64,000 bases of DNA, from NCBI RefSeq assembly GCF_029395495.1, contig NZ_CP113918.1, positions 62,001 to 126,000 of the forward strand, read 5' to 3'. Positions 1-9,217 of this stretch are shown here, in pieces (position 1 is the first letter of the stretch; every line of letters starts with the position of its first letter). Below the pieces are notes generated by a model. That model was given only the letters and a program-made list of their open reading frames with translations. It made no database searches and had not been told where the DNA came from. The DNA comes from Bifidobacterium sp. ESL0769 (GTDB lineage: Bacteria > Actinomycetota > Actinomycetes > Actinomycetales > Bifidobacteriaceae). The position numbers and the translations under genes are program-made.

Positions 1-2
1 TC

Positions 3-2075
3 TTTGCTTTGTGGCAGACACCTGTTTTTGGCAGTTACGTGGATGGTGCAGTCGCAAAGGACGCGTCATCGGTTTCGACCCCGCAAACGATGTATGCGGT
101 ATCGGTGAGGGATAACCCCACGGTAACGTTCAAGACCCAGATGGATTCTAGTGGTGTTGCTGCCAGTCATCCGCCAATACTGTCGACGGAGACGGTGACC
201 CCTGGCGGCCACGTGTCTTCGGTTCCATCGCCACCAGACACCTATAACCAAGGTATCAAGTTTATGGGCTGGGGCGTGAGCAAAGACAGCACGGATGCCA
301 GTGGTGAAGGTAAGATGACCGCGTTTGACGCGGCGGCGCCAGTCACTGGTGACGAGACGGTGTGGCCGATGTGGGGTTATGAAGACACTTCGGCCGGGCA
401 CGAGTGCATCATGGGTATTGATACGGTCGCCACATGCTTTCCCGACCCGACGTTGGCGAACGCGGTAGTCAACGCGGCGCAAGCGACTGACGCTCACCAA
501 ACCACGGATATCTGGACGTTGCGCGACGCGTTGCACTTCGGTGATTTGAATTACAACACGGCGCCGGGGCATGATCTGGACGATACCGCGCTGAATATCT
601 CCGAGCTGGATGGTTTGCAGACGCTCACGGGCCTGGGGCGGTTGCATATCAGCAATGTTTCTGGGAACACGCTTAATGCCCATAGCTGTGATCTGCATCA
701 GCTGAAATATCTGGATAAGATGGAGAATCTCTTCGCGAATGGCGACGGGATAACCGACGTGAGCAATCTTTCCAGAATGACACATCTGCAAATCCTGTAT
801 CTTGCAAATAACAGTATTTCTAACCTGAATAGCCTTTCCAGATTGTGGGATTTGCAGGTCCTGAATTTAAACAACAACAATATTTCCAATCTCTCGGGCT
901 TGATTGTGTCTCCCACTGAGCATCTGGACAGGCTCACGGAGCTGGATCTCAATAACAATGCAATCGTTGATGTGTCGCCTTTGGCTCCGCTTACCACATT
1001 GAACACGTTGAAGCTTCAGAACAACCAGATTCAATCCATCGCTTCGCTGGCGCCGTTGCAGGGAATGTATTCGCTATATCTGGACAACAACAAGATCGAC
1101 GATATCAGCGTCATCGACGATGCGCATTTTCACTGGTTGGGCATACTCGGATTGTCAAGTAACAAGGTCGGTGACGTCAGTTCCTTGCGCGACGTAACCA
1201 GTCTCAAGAGATTGTGGTTGCATCACAACGACATTTCGGACGTGTCGCCATTGGCTGGGTTGACGAACCTAACTGTGCTTTATATCGGCAGCAACCACAT
1301 CCGCGATATCTCTTCGCTGAAAAATCTCACGAAATTGAACGGTGGCACCAGCAATAGTTGCGATTTCGGGAATTCCAGTTTCTGCGCCGATAACCAGACA
1401 GTGACATTGACGGATACGTTGACGGCCGATCCGGGACTGTCGATGCCTACGGCAGTGACAGTGGCCAAGGCCATTGACGGCTCGGTGGCCGGGGCGGCTG
1501 TTGAACCGACGTCCAGCTCGCCGACTTCGCCAAGCTTGGGCCAATTCGATGCCGACCACCAGCAGGTGACATGGGCCGGTCCGATGCCCTTCAATGCCGA
1601 CAATTCCGCGAAATCCTTACAGCAAACGTTCTCCACCGATGCGCAATTGCCCAACACCACGGGAGCCTTTTCGGGCACTATCACCGAGCTGTACAAGGTC
1701 GCGCAGCATACGGTAACGTTCGACCCCGCCGGCGGCACGTTGCCGTCCGAACAACCGTCGTCGGTACAGGTGCATAGCGGCTACAAAATCACCGCGCCTA
1801 CTGCAGAGCCTTCGCGGGACGGCTATTATTTCGCGGGCTGGACCTGTGCGGCGAACACCATGGGGATGTGCAGCCAAGGAGACTCTTTCGACTTCGCCAA
1901 TACCGCGGTAATCAAGGATGTGACGTTAAACGCCAAGTGGGGTGAGTTGGCAGACTCGATACCACTTACTGGGGCTTCATACAAGGATTATGTGCGTCGC
2001 GGCGGGCTAGCCGTTACTTTATTAGGGCTGGCTGTGGCTTGTGAATTATTGAGAAGGCGTACCGCTGGGCGGTGA
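3..2075 (+). CDS. LRR/internalin-like cell-surface protein, 5' end missing
   Basis: The reading frame is open to the left edge, so this is the C-terminal part (about 690 residues) of a longer secreted protein. Near the visible start is an InlB B-repeat-like stretch (pattern VTF...GWG). Roughly residues 200-440 hold about ten leucine-rich repeats of the 22-residue internalin type (LxxLxxLxLxxNxIxDISxL). A second, better InlB B-repeat (HTVTFDPAGG...FAGW...NAKW) lies at about 570-650. The tail reads IPLTG, then a hydrophobic helix, then RRR, which resembles a sortase signal with Ile in place of Leu. By analogy it is a wall-anchored adhesin presented outside the cell; the ligand is unknown. It converges on the LacI-type gene. 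The signal peptide lies outside the window. Confidence 0.85.
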   Translation, partial: FALWQTPVFGSYVDGAVAKDASSVSTPQTMYAVSVRDNPTVTFKTQMDSSGVAASHPPILSTETVTPGGHVSSVPSPPDTYNQGIKFMGWGVSKDSTDASGEGKMTAFDAAAPVTGDETVWPMWGYEDTSAGHECIMGIDTVATCFPDPTLANAVVNAAQATDAHQTTDIWTLRDALHFGDLNYNTAPGHDLDDTALNISELDGLQTLTGLGRLHISNVSGNTLNAHSCDLHQLKYLDKMENLFANGDGITDVSNLSRMTHLQILYLANNSISNLNSLSRLWDLQVLNLNNNNISNLSGLIVSPTEHLDRLTELDLNNNAIVDVSPLAPLTTLNTLKLQNNQIQSIASLAPLQGMYSLYLDNNKIDDISVIDDAHFHWLGILGLSSNKVGDVSSLRDVTSLKRLWLHHNDISDVSPLAGLTNLTVLYIGSNHIRDISSLKNLTKLNGGTSNSCDFGNSSFCADNQTVTLTDTLTADPGLSMPTAVTVAKAIDGSVAGAAVEPTSSSPTSPSLGQFDADHQQVTWAGPMPFNADNSAKSLQQTFSTDAQLPNTTGAFSGTITELYKVAQHTVTFDPAGGTLPSEQPSSVQVHSGYKITAPTAEPSRDGYYFAGWTCAANTMGMCSQGDSFDFANTAVIKDVTLNAKWGELADSIPLTGASYKDYVRRGGLAVTLLGLAVACELLRRRTAGR

Positions 2076-2108
2076 TGCGGCGATTGGCAAATTGCCTCAG
2101 TGGCCGCA
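2076..2108. terminator. short hairpin between convergent genes
   Basis: TGCGGC and GCCGCA can pair around an inner GGCAA/TTGCC stem between the stop codons of the surface protein and the LacI regulator. There is no clear T-run on either side, so termination is a weak inference. Confidence 0.35.
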
Positions 2109-2110
2109 GC

Positions 2111-3118
2111 TCATTGTGTTTTCATATTGCAGCCACAAGACTGTCGAATCACCAGTTTCGCCTCGAGTAGATGTCGGGTGGGTTTGGAATTAGGGCCTAT
2201 GGCGGCTTCCAATGCGAGTCGAGCTATTTCTTGAGGGTTCTGTTGAATTACTGTAAGTTCTGGGTATGTATATTGTGAGTCGATTGAGCCATCAAAAGAT
2301 ATGATGGCTATCTCTTCGGGTACTCGTATATGACGCTCGTGCAATGCGCGCAGTGCGCCCAAGGCGATGAGATCGGAACCAGCGAATATTGCAGTGGGTC
2401 TGTCTTTAAGGTCGAGAATTTTTAGCATCGCTTTATACCCGCCGATTCGCGAAAATTCAGTGTGTTCAATATGTCCTGCAGGCAGACCTTCGTTTTTGAA
2501 AGCTTGATACCAACCATTGATGCGTCCGTCGCTTATTCCATTGCTTGATTGGCCAATTATCATGGCGATATTGGTATGTCCATGTTTGAAAAGATGACTC
2601 ATGCCTAACTGGACTGCTTTGGTGTAGTCAGTGGCGATTGTCGAGACATTCGGCACTTTCCTATCGATGTCGAAAATGACCAATCGGCAGTTCTCGTTCG
2701 ACGGTGTAAATAACGTAACGTTTTCGCAGGGAGAAATGAACAATGCCTCTACGTTACGGTTCATGAGTTCTTTAATGACTGCTTTTTCCTTTTGCAGTTC
2801 GCTGTGCGACGTGGCAAAAAGCATGGAATAGCCCTTTTCTGCGGCCATCATCTCTAATTTTTCGTAAATACTCAGTGCAAAAGGATTAGTAAAATCATTG
2901 ATGACTGCTCCAAGGGTTTTGGAATTGCCAGTCCGTAGGGCGCGTGCGATTGAATTTGGTTGATAATGGAGTTTCGCAGCAGCATCTCGGACTTTTTGTG
3001 CTGTTTGGGGTGATACATTTCGTGGACCGTTATTGAAAACATAACTGACTACTGCAGTAGATACGTTGGCTAGATTTGCAACGTCATTGCGTGTAGCCTT
3101 ACCCGTTGTTTTCCCCAT
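2111..3118 (-). CDS. LacI-family transcriptional regulator of the alpha-galactoside operon
   Basis: A 335-residue LacI/GalR repressor. The N-terminal helix-turn-helix (TRNDVANLANVSTAVVSYVF) is followed by the hinge (SIARALRTGN) and a periplasmic-binding-protein-like sugar domain ending in a CGC segment. I chose the ATG at 3118 because GGAAAGGA sits about 8 bases upstream; a TTG 21 bases earlier is less likely. The gene is divergent from the ABC sugar operon and separated from it by about 510 bases holding a perfect CTACAC/GTGTAG palindrome, a normal geometry for a local repressor. The inducer is probably an alpha-galactoside such as raffinose or melibiose, inferred from the neighbouring GH36 gene. 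Confidence 0.9.
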   Translation of the reverse strand: MGKTTGKATRNDVANLANVSTAVVSYVFNNGPRNVSPQTAQKVRDAAAKLHYQPNSIARALRTGNSKTLGAVINDFTNPFALSIYEKLEMMAAEKGYSMLFATSHSELQKEKAVIKELMNRNVEALFISPCENVTLFTPSNENCRLVIFDIDRKVPNVSTIATDYTKAVQLGMSHLFKHGHTNIAMIIGQSSNGISDGRINGWYQAFKNEGLPAGHIEHTEFSRIGGYKAMLKILDLKDRPTAIFAGSDLIALGALRALHERHIRVPEEIAIISFDGSIDSQYTYPELTVIQQNPQEIARLALEAAIGPNSKPTRHLLEAKLVIRQSCGCNMKTQ

Positions 3119-3201
3119 CAAGCATCCTTTCCACAGCAATTGCAGTTACTTGTTATTGTAGAAGGCAGGGCCAATTTCCTTTCAAATTCAAGAGAATAAA
3201 A

Positions 3202-3211
3202 AATCTACACG
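3202..3211. promoter_or_regulatory. possible second operator half-site
   Basis: The ten bases AATCTACACG match the left half of the palindrome at 3525-3536. The site lies about 90 bases upstream of the LacI start codon, where it could serve autoregulation. It is a half-site only. Confidence 0.35.
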
Positions 3212-3524
3212 AAGAGCTAATACGGAATACATTATGCTTGATAGAAATGATATTTTCGGAAAAACAACGATTTGGAGATAGTTGAGAGTCTCGCTTTTAC
3301 AATTTTTTTGATTTTAGATTGGGATATTCGTAGATAAAGTAAAAAATATTTAGGTCGATAAATTCTTAATAAGCTTTATAAATAAAGGGTTTTGAAGAAT
3401 AGGACCGACATCAGATATCTGTTTAATACCAGCATCTACGAGAAAAACGAAGGTTAGATCGGCTGTTCTTGCAAACGGTTAGGGTAAGAAACGCCATGCG
3501 ATAGAGCAATTTGCAAAGCTTAAT

Positions 3525-3536
3525 CTACACGTGTAG
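3525..3536. promoter_or_regulatory. candidate LacI-family operator
   Basis: CTACACGTGTAG is a perfect 12-base palindrome with a central CG, the usual form of LacI/GalR operators. It lies about 95 bases before the start of the sugar-binding lipoprotein. The rest of the 510-base divergent region is AT-rich and shows no other strong symmetry. Confidence 0.6.
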
Positions 3537-3629
3537 CCTTATGAATGTCGATTACAGCGACAGTGGTTGTTATTTGTCGTAGTAACCGATTTGGATGCAA
3601 TAAACATCAAATCACGAAGAGGTGGAAGG

Positions 3630-4883
3630 ATGAATAAATTCAAAGTAGCGGCTGCTGTCGTTTGCAGCGCATTGATGCTGACCCCTTTGGCGGCATGCGG
3701 AGGCTCGAATTCGTCTTCGACCCACACTGTAGAATTCATGACGATGCAGGGTAACGGAACGCCTCGTCTGAAGATTCTGCAGAAGATGGCGAAGAAATTC
3801 GAGAAGGAAAATCCCAACATCAAGATTAAGGCGGAAGCCAGTTCCGACAACGCCGAGAATGATATCAAGGTCCGTTTGGCTGGTCACAACCCGCCTGATA
3901 TGTGGTCTACGCATGGTTGGTCACGCGACCGGTATGGCAACTTCCTCGAACCGTTGCAGAACAGGCCTTGGGCGAATCAGATCAAGCCAATCTGTGACGA
4001 TTTCCTGAAGGATAAGAAGGGCAATATCTATGCTCTGCCTGCTGATGTGCAAGTTTCAGGCATCATGTACAACAAGACGGTACTGCAACAGGTCGGTGTC
4101 GACCCCAAGGGGATTTCCACATGGGATGATTTTGAGCAGGCTTGCAACAAGGTCAAGGCTGCTGGTCTGACTCCGATTGTTTCTTCCCCAAAGGATTTCG
4201 GTATCAACGGTGACATCGCCGATTACCTGTTGCCGGGCCTCTACACCAAGGAAGACTTAGCGCAATTGAAGAGCGGCAAGTTCGATACCAAGACCTATGA
4301 GCAATATACTTCGATGGTCAAGAAGTGGGCTGATTCAAAGTACTTCAATGAGGATTATGTGTCAGCTTCCGCAGATGATGTGTCGCGCTATATGGCATCC
4401 AACAAGGCCGCCTTCTTCCTGCGTTCCAATACTTTTGGCCAGATGATGGAATCGCTGAATCCTGATGTCAAGCTTGGTATGATGCCGGTGCCTTCAAAGG
4501 TCGGAAAGCCTTACTTCTCGGTAGGCGAGGAATTCGCATTCGGTGTTTCCAAGACCAGCAAGAACAAGCAAGACGCCTTGAAGTTCCTCGATTTCTTGGC
4601 CAAGCCAGAAAATATGAAGGAGTTGGTAAAAGTCAGCATGAACGATTCGGCGTTGAAGAACGTGCCTGCTGCGCTGGGGCAATTCCAGGATACCTATGAT
4701 TACTGGGTCAACGAAAAGAAGACGAGCAAGGTTCCGTTCTTCGATCGCAAGTATCTTCCAAATGGTATGTATATCACCCTTTCCAAGTCCACCGACGGTC
4801 TCATCACCGGGCAGCTGACCCCGGAGTCGGCGGCCGAGCAGGTCAAGACCTCGTTCAACAGCCTGTATGGGCAGAAGTCCTGA
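3630..4883 (+). CDS. ABC transporter sugar-binding lipoprotein (raffinose type)
   Basis: A 417-residue family 1 extracellular solute-binding protein. A lipoprotein signal ends in PLAAC with the lipidated Cys at about residue 23, followed by a Gly/Ser linker. The start ATG at 3630 is preceded by GGTGGAAGG; the frame runs further upstream but has no ribosome site there. It captures oligosaccharide outside the membrane and hands it to the two permeases that follow directly. The alpha-galactosidase in the operon suggests raffinose-family sugars, melibiose or isomaltose-like sugars as substrate. Specificity cannot be read from the sequence. Confidence 0.93.
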   Translation: MNKFKVAAAVVCSALMLTPLAACGGSNSSSTHTVEFMTMQGNGTPRLKILQKMAKKFEKENPNIKIKAEASSDNAENDIKVRLAGHNPPDMWSTHGWSRDRYGNFLEPLQNRPWANQIKPICDDFLKDKKGNIYALPADVQVSGIMYNKTVLQQVGVDPKGISTWDDFEQACNKVKAAGLTPIVSSPKDFGINGDIADYLLPGLYTKEDLAQLKSGKFDTKTYEQYTSMVKKWADSKYFNEDYVSASADDVSRYMASNKAAFFLRSNTFGQMMESLNPDVKLGMMPVPSKVGKPYFSVGEEFAFGVSKTSKNKQDALKFLDFLAKPENMKELVKVSMNDSALKNVPAALGQFQDTYDYWVNEKKTSKVPFFDRKYLPNGMYITLSKSTDGLITGQLTPESAAEQVKTSFNSLYGQKS

Positions 4884-4901
4884 CTTCAAGGAGTGACGAT
4901 C

Positions 4902-5867
4902 GTGACTAGCGAAAAATCTCGGCAAACTGAGATGGCTGGTCCGTCAGCGGACGCCGCGGAACCGTTGCCTAGGCCGAAGAGCCGAAACAACGGTTCGCGG
5001 CGGCGGTTCCGCGGCGCGGCTGTCAATCTTTTCTACCTGCCCGTTGTAATTGTCCTGGTAGTTTTCATCATCTACCCACTGATTTCGGGCATTGCTCTCT
5101 CGCTGACCAATTGGGACGGCTATAACGCGACAAAAACCTTTGTCGGTCTGGCTAACTACAAACGAATCTTCAGCGATGGCAACTTCGGTACCATTCTCAT
5201 CAACACGTTCATCTACGGTATCGGCAGCACGGTGATTCAGCAGGTTTTGGGCCTGGCGCTCGCGTTGCTGCTCAATGCCAAGATTCACGGTAAAATGCTG
5301 ATTCGCGCCATTATCTACCTGCCGGCGTTGGTTGCTCCTGTGGTGATGGGTATTATGTATTACTTCATCTTCCAGTATCAGCAAGGTGCATTGAATCAGA
5401 TTCTGGTCTGGTTGGGCCTGCCGAAAGTGGCATGGTTCAACAACGCGCACTTCTCTGTGGCGATTATCGTGCTCGTAAACTCCATCCAGTTCGTCGGTGT
5501 CTCGATGATTATCTACCTTTCCGGCCTGCAGACTATGGACCAGGAAGTGCTTGAAGCCGCCGAAGTCGACGGTGCTTATGGCTGGAAGAAATTCTGGAAC
5601 GTCCAGCTGCCGCTTCTGGCGCCCTCGTTCACCACCAGTGTGGTGTTGAACCTCATCGGCGGCCTGAAGCTTTACGACATCATCAAGGTGTTGACTGGCG
5701 GAGGCCCAGGCTATTCCACCAACTCGCTTTCCACCTATATCGGCACGGTTTACTTCGATAACCAAGCCGCCGGTTACGCTTCGGCAATCGGTGTGGTCCT
5801 GTTCGTCCTCATTGCGTTGGTCACGTTTGCAGTTAACAAAGGCCTTGCCAAGTTGGAATGGGAGTGA
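4902..5867 (+). CDS. ABC sugar permease, MalF/UgpA type
   Basis: Six membrane segments after a charged 45-residue cytoplasmic N-terminus. The cytoplasmic EAA loop (EAAEVDGAYGWKKFW) that docks the ATPase is intact near residue 220. AAGGAG lies 9 bases upstream of GTG 4902, which I prefer over an in-frame GTG at 4893 that directly abuts the ribosome site. The gene follows the binding-protein gene by 18 bases. It forms the transmembrane channel together with the next gene. Confidence 0.93.
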   Translation: MTSEKSRQTEMAGPSADAAEPLPRPKSRNNGSRRRFRGAAVNLFYLPVVIVLVVFIIYPLISGIALSLTNWDGYNATKTFVGLANYKRIFSDGNFGTILINTFIYGIGSTVIQQVLGLALALLLNAKIHGKMLIRAIIYLPALVAPVVMGIMYYFIFQYQQGALNQILVWLGLPKVAWFNNAHFSVAIIVLVNSIQFVGVSMIIYLSGLQTMDQEVLEAAEVDGAYGWKKFWNVQLPLLAPSFTTSVVLNLIGGLKLYDIIKVLTGGGPGYSTNSLSTYIGTVYFDNQAAGYASAIGVVLFVLIALVTFAVNKGLAKLEWE

Positions 5868-5869
5868 TC

Positions 5870-6784
5870 ATGAGCGAGAAAACACAAGCGAAGGCAACGT
5901 CGAATGCGAAGGTTTCGCGCGCCCATGAAACGCGTGAGCAGCGTGAACAACGCAAGGAACATAAGGAATACCAGCGCGGACGTTGGGCGATTTACCTCTT
6001 CCTAGGTATTGTCATTATCTGCCAGCTATTGCCGTTCTATCTGGCAATAACCACTTCTCTGAAACCTGCGGATGACATGACTTCCGCGCTTATTCCGCGT
6101 ACTGCGGATTTGGCGTGGAGCAACTGGTCCGCGGCCATCACTGAAGGCGGCATTCTTAAATCAGTTATCAACAGCATCATCGTCACCGTCTGCACCACAC
6201 TGCTGGTTTGCGTGCTTGGCGCGGCTGCTGCCTACCCTTTGGCGAGAAGGCAGACCCGGTTCAACGGTTTGGTATCGGCGTTCATCCTTTCGATGATGAT
6301 GATTCCGCCGCTTTCCATTCTGGTGCCGCTCTATACCTTCCTAGTCAACATCAACGCCGCGAATACGTATTGGGGCATTATTCTGGTGCTTACCGCCACG
6401 AACCTGCCACTTGCCGTATTCCTCTACACGGCGTTCATCAAGGCGATTCCGCCCGCCATCGACGAAGCGGGAACGATTGATGGCGCCAACAAGCTGCAGG
6501 TCTTTGGCAAGCTCATCCTCCCGATGTTGAAGCCGGTGACGGCCACTGTGGTCATCATGACCGGCTCGACGGTCTGGAACGACTACGCGCTTTCCAGCTA
6601 CATCTTGACCGATCCGGCCAAGCAGACCATAGCCCCGCGTGTGGCTTCGTTCTTCTCGGCGAATACCAACAATCTCGGTATTGCAGCTGCGGCCGCGCTG
6701 ATCGCTGCAGTGCCTATGGTCGTGGCCTACATGTTCCTGCAGAAGTATTTCATCGCCGGCATGGTTGCAGGTTCGGTGAAATGA
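5870..6784 (+). CDS. ABC sugar permease, MalG type
   Basis: A 304-residue partner permease with six membrane helices and an EAA motif (DEAGTIDGANKLQVF) near residue 200. The charged, Lys/Arg/Glu-rich N-terminus of about 40 residues is cytoplasmic. The start ATG at 5870 lies 2 bases after the stop of the previous gene, with GGAG just upstream, so the two are co-translated. No ATP-binding subunit is encoded in the operon; a shared MsiK/MsmX-type ATPase elsewhere is inferred, as is usual for this transporter family. Confidence 0.93.
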   Translation: MSEKTQAKATSNAKVSRAHETREQREQRKEHKEYQRGRWAIYLFLGIVIICQLLPFYLAITTSLKPADDMTSALIPRTADLAWSNWSAAITEGGILKSVINSIIVTVCTTLLVCVLGAAAAYPLARRQTRFNGLVSAFILSMMMIPPLSILVPLYTFLVNINAANTYWGIILVLTATNLPLAVFLYTAFIKAIPPAIDEAGTIDGANKLQVFGKLILPMLKPVTATVVIMTGSTVWNDYALSSYILTDPAKQTIAPRVASFFSANTNNLGIAAAAALIAAVPMVVAYMFLQKYFIAGMVAGSVK

Positions 6785-6860
6785 CGAAAAACGAATGCAG
6801 ACCGCCGAAACTGATATATTACATTTTTGTGAATGAGGTTTCGGTGGCCTGTTCGTTTCG
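6785..6860 (+). terminator. intercistronic imperfect hairpin
   Basis: Directly after the permease stop, a run ending in CCGCCGAAAC can pair with GTTTCGGTGGCCTG about 27 bases later, and the outer arms CGAAA/TTTCG extend the stem with mismatches. There is no clean T-tail. It may attenuate transcription or protect RNA between the transporter genes and the alpha-galactosidase gene. Confidence 0.45.
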
Positions 6861-6922
6861 AATATCTATTGTCGATAATAATTAGTTGAAATTTAAATCA
6901 AAACGTTAGTAAAGGAAAAATC

Positions 6923-9085
6923 ATGTTGTTCCCATCCGCCACTTCCCCACAGTGGCCCTTGACCCGCTTGGTCATGGCCGATAGCTCTGTCGGCGACGAT
7001 TTGCCCGATGTCATCGCTGTTTTCGCGGGTCGTGATGCCGGTGCGTTTGGGCAGGCTGTTGACCAGGACCCGCGTCCGCGCACGTTGTTGGTTGAGCACG
7101 CGTTGAATGTGTTCACTCGTCCTGGTTTGCGGGGGCAGCGGATGAGCGGCGACATTTTAACGGATGGAGGGAATGGGAGCGATGATGCAGATGCCAGCGA
7201 TGATCTGAAAGCCGGGCGTGCCTGGTCGCCTCGATTCAAGATAAGTAAGCCGGCGACAGTTTCCGATGATGTGTTGCGCTATGAAGCGCGCGACGATGAC
7301 GCAGGGCTTGCGCTCGCAACCGAAGTGGAGGCGCTGAAGGGCGGTTCACTGCGGATCCGCCATACGCTTACCAACGCTGCTTCTGGTCTTTATATGCTTG
7401 AAGGCCTTGATGTCCATGTTCCGCTTGGTGATGATATGACCGAGTTCCTTGATTTCTGCGGGCGACATGAGCGTGAGCGGCAGCCGCAGCGGCACCAAGT
7501 CGCCGATGGCATGTGGCTGCGCGAATTCCGCAAGGGTAAGCCCGGATACGCTGGCCCGCTGATTGTGGCTGGTACGCAAGGGTTCGATTTCCGTCATGGA
7601 TCGGTCTTGATGGTACAGGTCTCTTGGAGCGGCAATTCCACTATCGCCGTTGATCGAGACGACGAACAGAGCGTTGGCATCAACGCTGGCGAGCTGCTGC
7701 TTCCTGGCGAAATCGTGCTCGCGAAGGGTGAGAGCTATACCACGCCGTGGGTAATGGTGACGGCTTCGAATGAAGGCCTCGACGGTGCTGCGCAAAGTAT
7801 CCACGCTTGGGAACGTTCTTTGACGACGCATCCTAGGACTCAACCCATGACGCTCAATGTGTGGGAAGCGGTTACGTTCCATCATGATTTCTCCAAGCTC
7901 AAAAGGCTGGCGAAGATTGCCGCCGACATCGGTGTCGAACGCTACGTGCTCGATGACGGATGGTTCCATCTACGTCGTGATGACCGTGCCGGCCTCGGGG
8001 ATTGGTGGGTTGACCCTGACGTTTGGCCCGATGGGCTCAAGCCGCTTTCCGATTATGTGCGCGGGCTTGGCATGGAATTCGGGCTGTGGATTGAGCTGGA
8101 GATGATCAACCCGAATTCTGACCTGTACCGCAAGCACCCGGATTGGATCATGCAGGCAAGCAACCGCACGCCGATTGAGCAGCGTCACCAGTTGGTACTC
8201 GATTTGACGAATCCACAGGCATTCGATTATGTGTTTGCCGGAATTTCCAAGGTTATTTCGGAAACTGGCGTGGACTATATCAAGTGGGATCATAACCGTT
8301 TCCTGCTGGAAGCGGGCTCGAATCTACGCGGCGGAGCCCCGGCGGTGCACGCTCAGACGGAAGCCTTCTATCGCTTGCTCGACAAATTGCGTGCGGCATT
8401 CCCCGATATCGAATGGGAATCCTGCGCTTCCGGTGGCGGCCGCATCGATACGGGAATCGTCGAGAAAGTGTCGCGTTTCTGGTGCTCGGATATGACAGAT
8501 GCCATGAGCCGGCAGAAGATTCAGCGTTGGACGGCACAAACCGTCGCTCCTGAATATATCGGGGCACACATCTCCCAACCGTGTTCCCAGCAGACCGAGC
8601 GCACGCTGAGCCTTGCTTTCCGTGCCGCCACCGCCGTGTTCTTCTCCTTCGGCATCGAATGGGATCTGACGCAGGCGAACGAGACCGATTTGAAGGAGCT
8701 TGCGACTTGGATCGCTTGGTATAAAGACAATCGCGATTTCCTGCATTCCGGCAAATTCGTGCGCTTGGACCTCGCCGATTCCGCGGTTCTGGGATATGGG
8801 GTGGTCGCTGACGACGGTTCGCATGCCATTATCGAGCATGTGCAATATGACGAATCGCGCTCGAACCGCGGCATTTATCTGCGTATTCCCGAGCTCGACG
8901 AGAGCGCGCAATATAAGGTTCGTTGGACAGCTCTTCCCCAGCTTTCGGCTCCGCTCGAGTCTTTCGATGCCTACGGGCCATTGGGCGATGTCGCGGTTTC
9001 CGGCCAATACCTGATGATGGTGGGTGTGCGCATCCCTCGTTGCCGCCCCGAGACTGAGCGCATTTTCGAAATCGTAAAGCAGTAA
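6923..9085 (+). CDS. aga: alpha-galactosidase, GH36
   Basis: A 720-residue enzyme that hydrolyses terminal alpha-1,6-galactose from melibiose, raffinose and stachyose. The N-terminal beta-sandwich is followed by a TIM barrel with YVLDDGWF, WIELEMINP and YIKWDHNR; Asp456 in KWDHNR is the expected nucleophile. Asp523 in CSDMTD is the likely acid/base. WESCASGGGR is also family-typical. Length fits GH36. There is no signal peptide, so it acts in the cytosol on imported sugar. AAAGGAAAAATC precedes the ATG. It is the last gene of the sugar operon, after a 138-base gap containing a hairpin. Confidence 0.95.
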   Translation: MLFPSATSPQWPLTRLVMADSSVGDDLPDVIAVFAGRDAGAFGQAVDQDPRPRTLLVEHALNVFTRPGLRGQRMSGDILTDGGNGSDDADASDDLKAGRAWSPRFKISKPATVSDDVLRYEARDDDAGLALATEVEALKGGSLRIRHTLTNAASGLYMLEGLDVHVPLGDDMTEFLDFCGRHERERQPQRHQVADGMWLREFRKGKPGYAGPLIVAGTQGFDFRHGSVLMVQVSWSGNSTIAVDRDDEQSVGINAGELLLPGEIVLAKGESYTTPWVMVTASNEGLDGAAQSIHAWERSLTTHPRTQPMTLNVWEAVTFHHDFSKLKRLAKIAADIGVERYVLDDGWFHLRRDDRAGLGDWWVDPDVWPDGLKPLSDYVRGLGMEFGLWIELEMINPNSDLYRKHPDWIMQASNRTPIEQRHQLVLDLTNPQAFDYVFAGISKVISETGVDYIKWDHNRFLLEAGSNLRGGAPAVHAQTEAFYRLLDKLRAAFPDIEWESCASGGGRIDTGIVEKVSRFWCSDMTDAMSRQKIQRWTAQTVAPEYIGAHISQPCSQQTERTLSLAFRAATAVFFSFGIEWDLTQANETDLKELATWIAWYKDNRDFLHSGKFVRLDLADSAVLGYGVVADDGSHAIIEHVQYDESRSNRGIYLRIPELDESAQYKVRWTALPQLSAPLESFDAYGPLGDVAVSGQYLMMVGVRIPRCRPETERIFEIVKQ

Positions 9086-9102
9086 TCGTTCGCACCGCGC
9101 TA

Positions 9103-9168
9103 GGGTTGCCGGTTTTTAAAAGTAACTAATGAATATTTCTACTGGTTACTTTTAAAAACTGGCAACCC
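9103..9168. terminator. strong bidirectional terminator
   Basis: A 24-base stem, beginning GGGTTGCC and ending AGTAAC with one mismatch, encloses an 18-base loop between the convergent alpha-galactosidase and carbonic anhydrase genes. T- and A-rich tracts within the stem could serve either strand. Confidence 0.75.
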
Positions 9169-9217
9169 TTATGTTGACAGTCCGAGTTCTGTTGATTTGT
9201 GAGATTCGGCGTTTACT

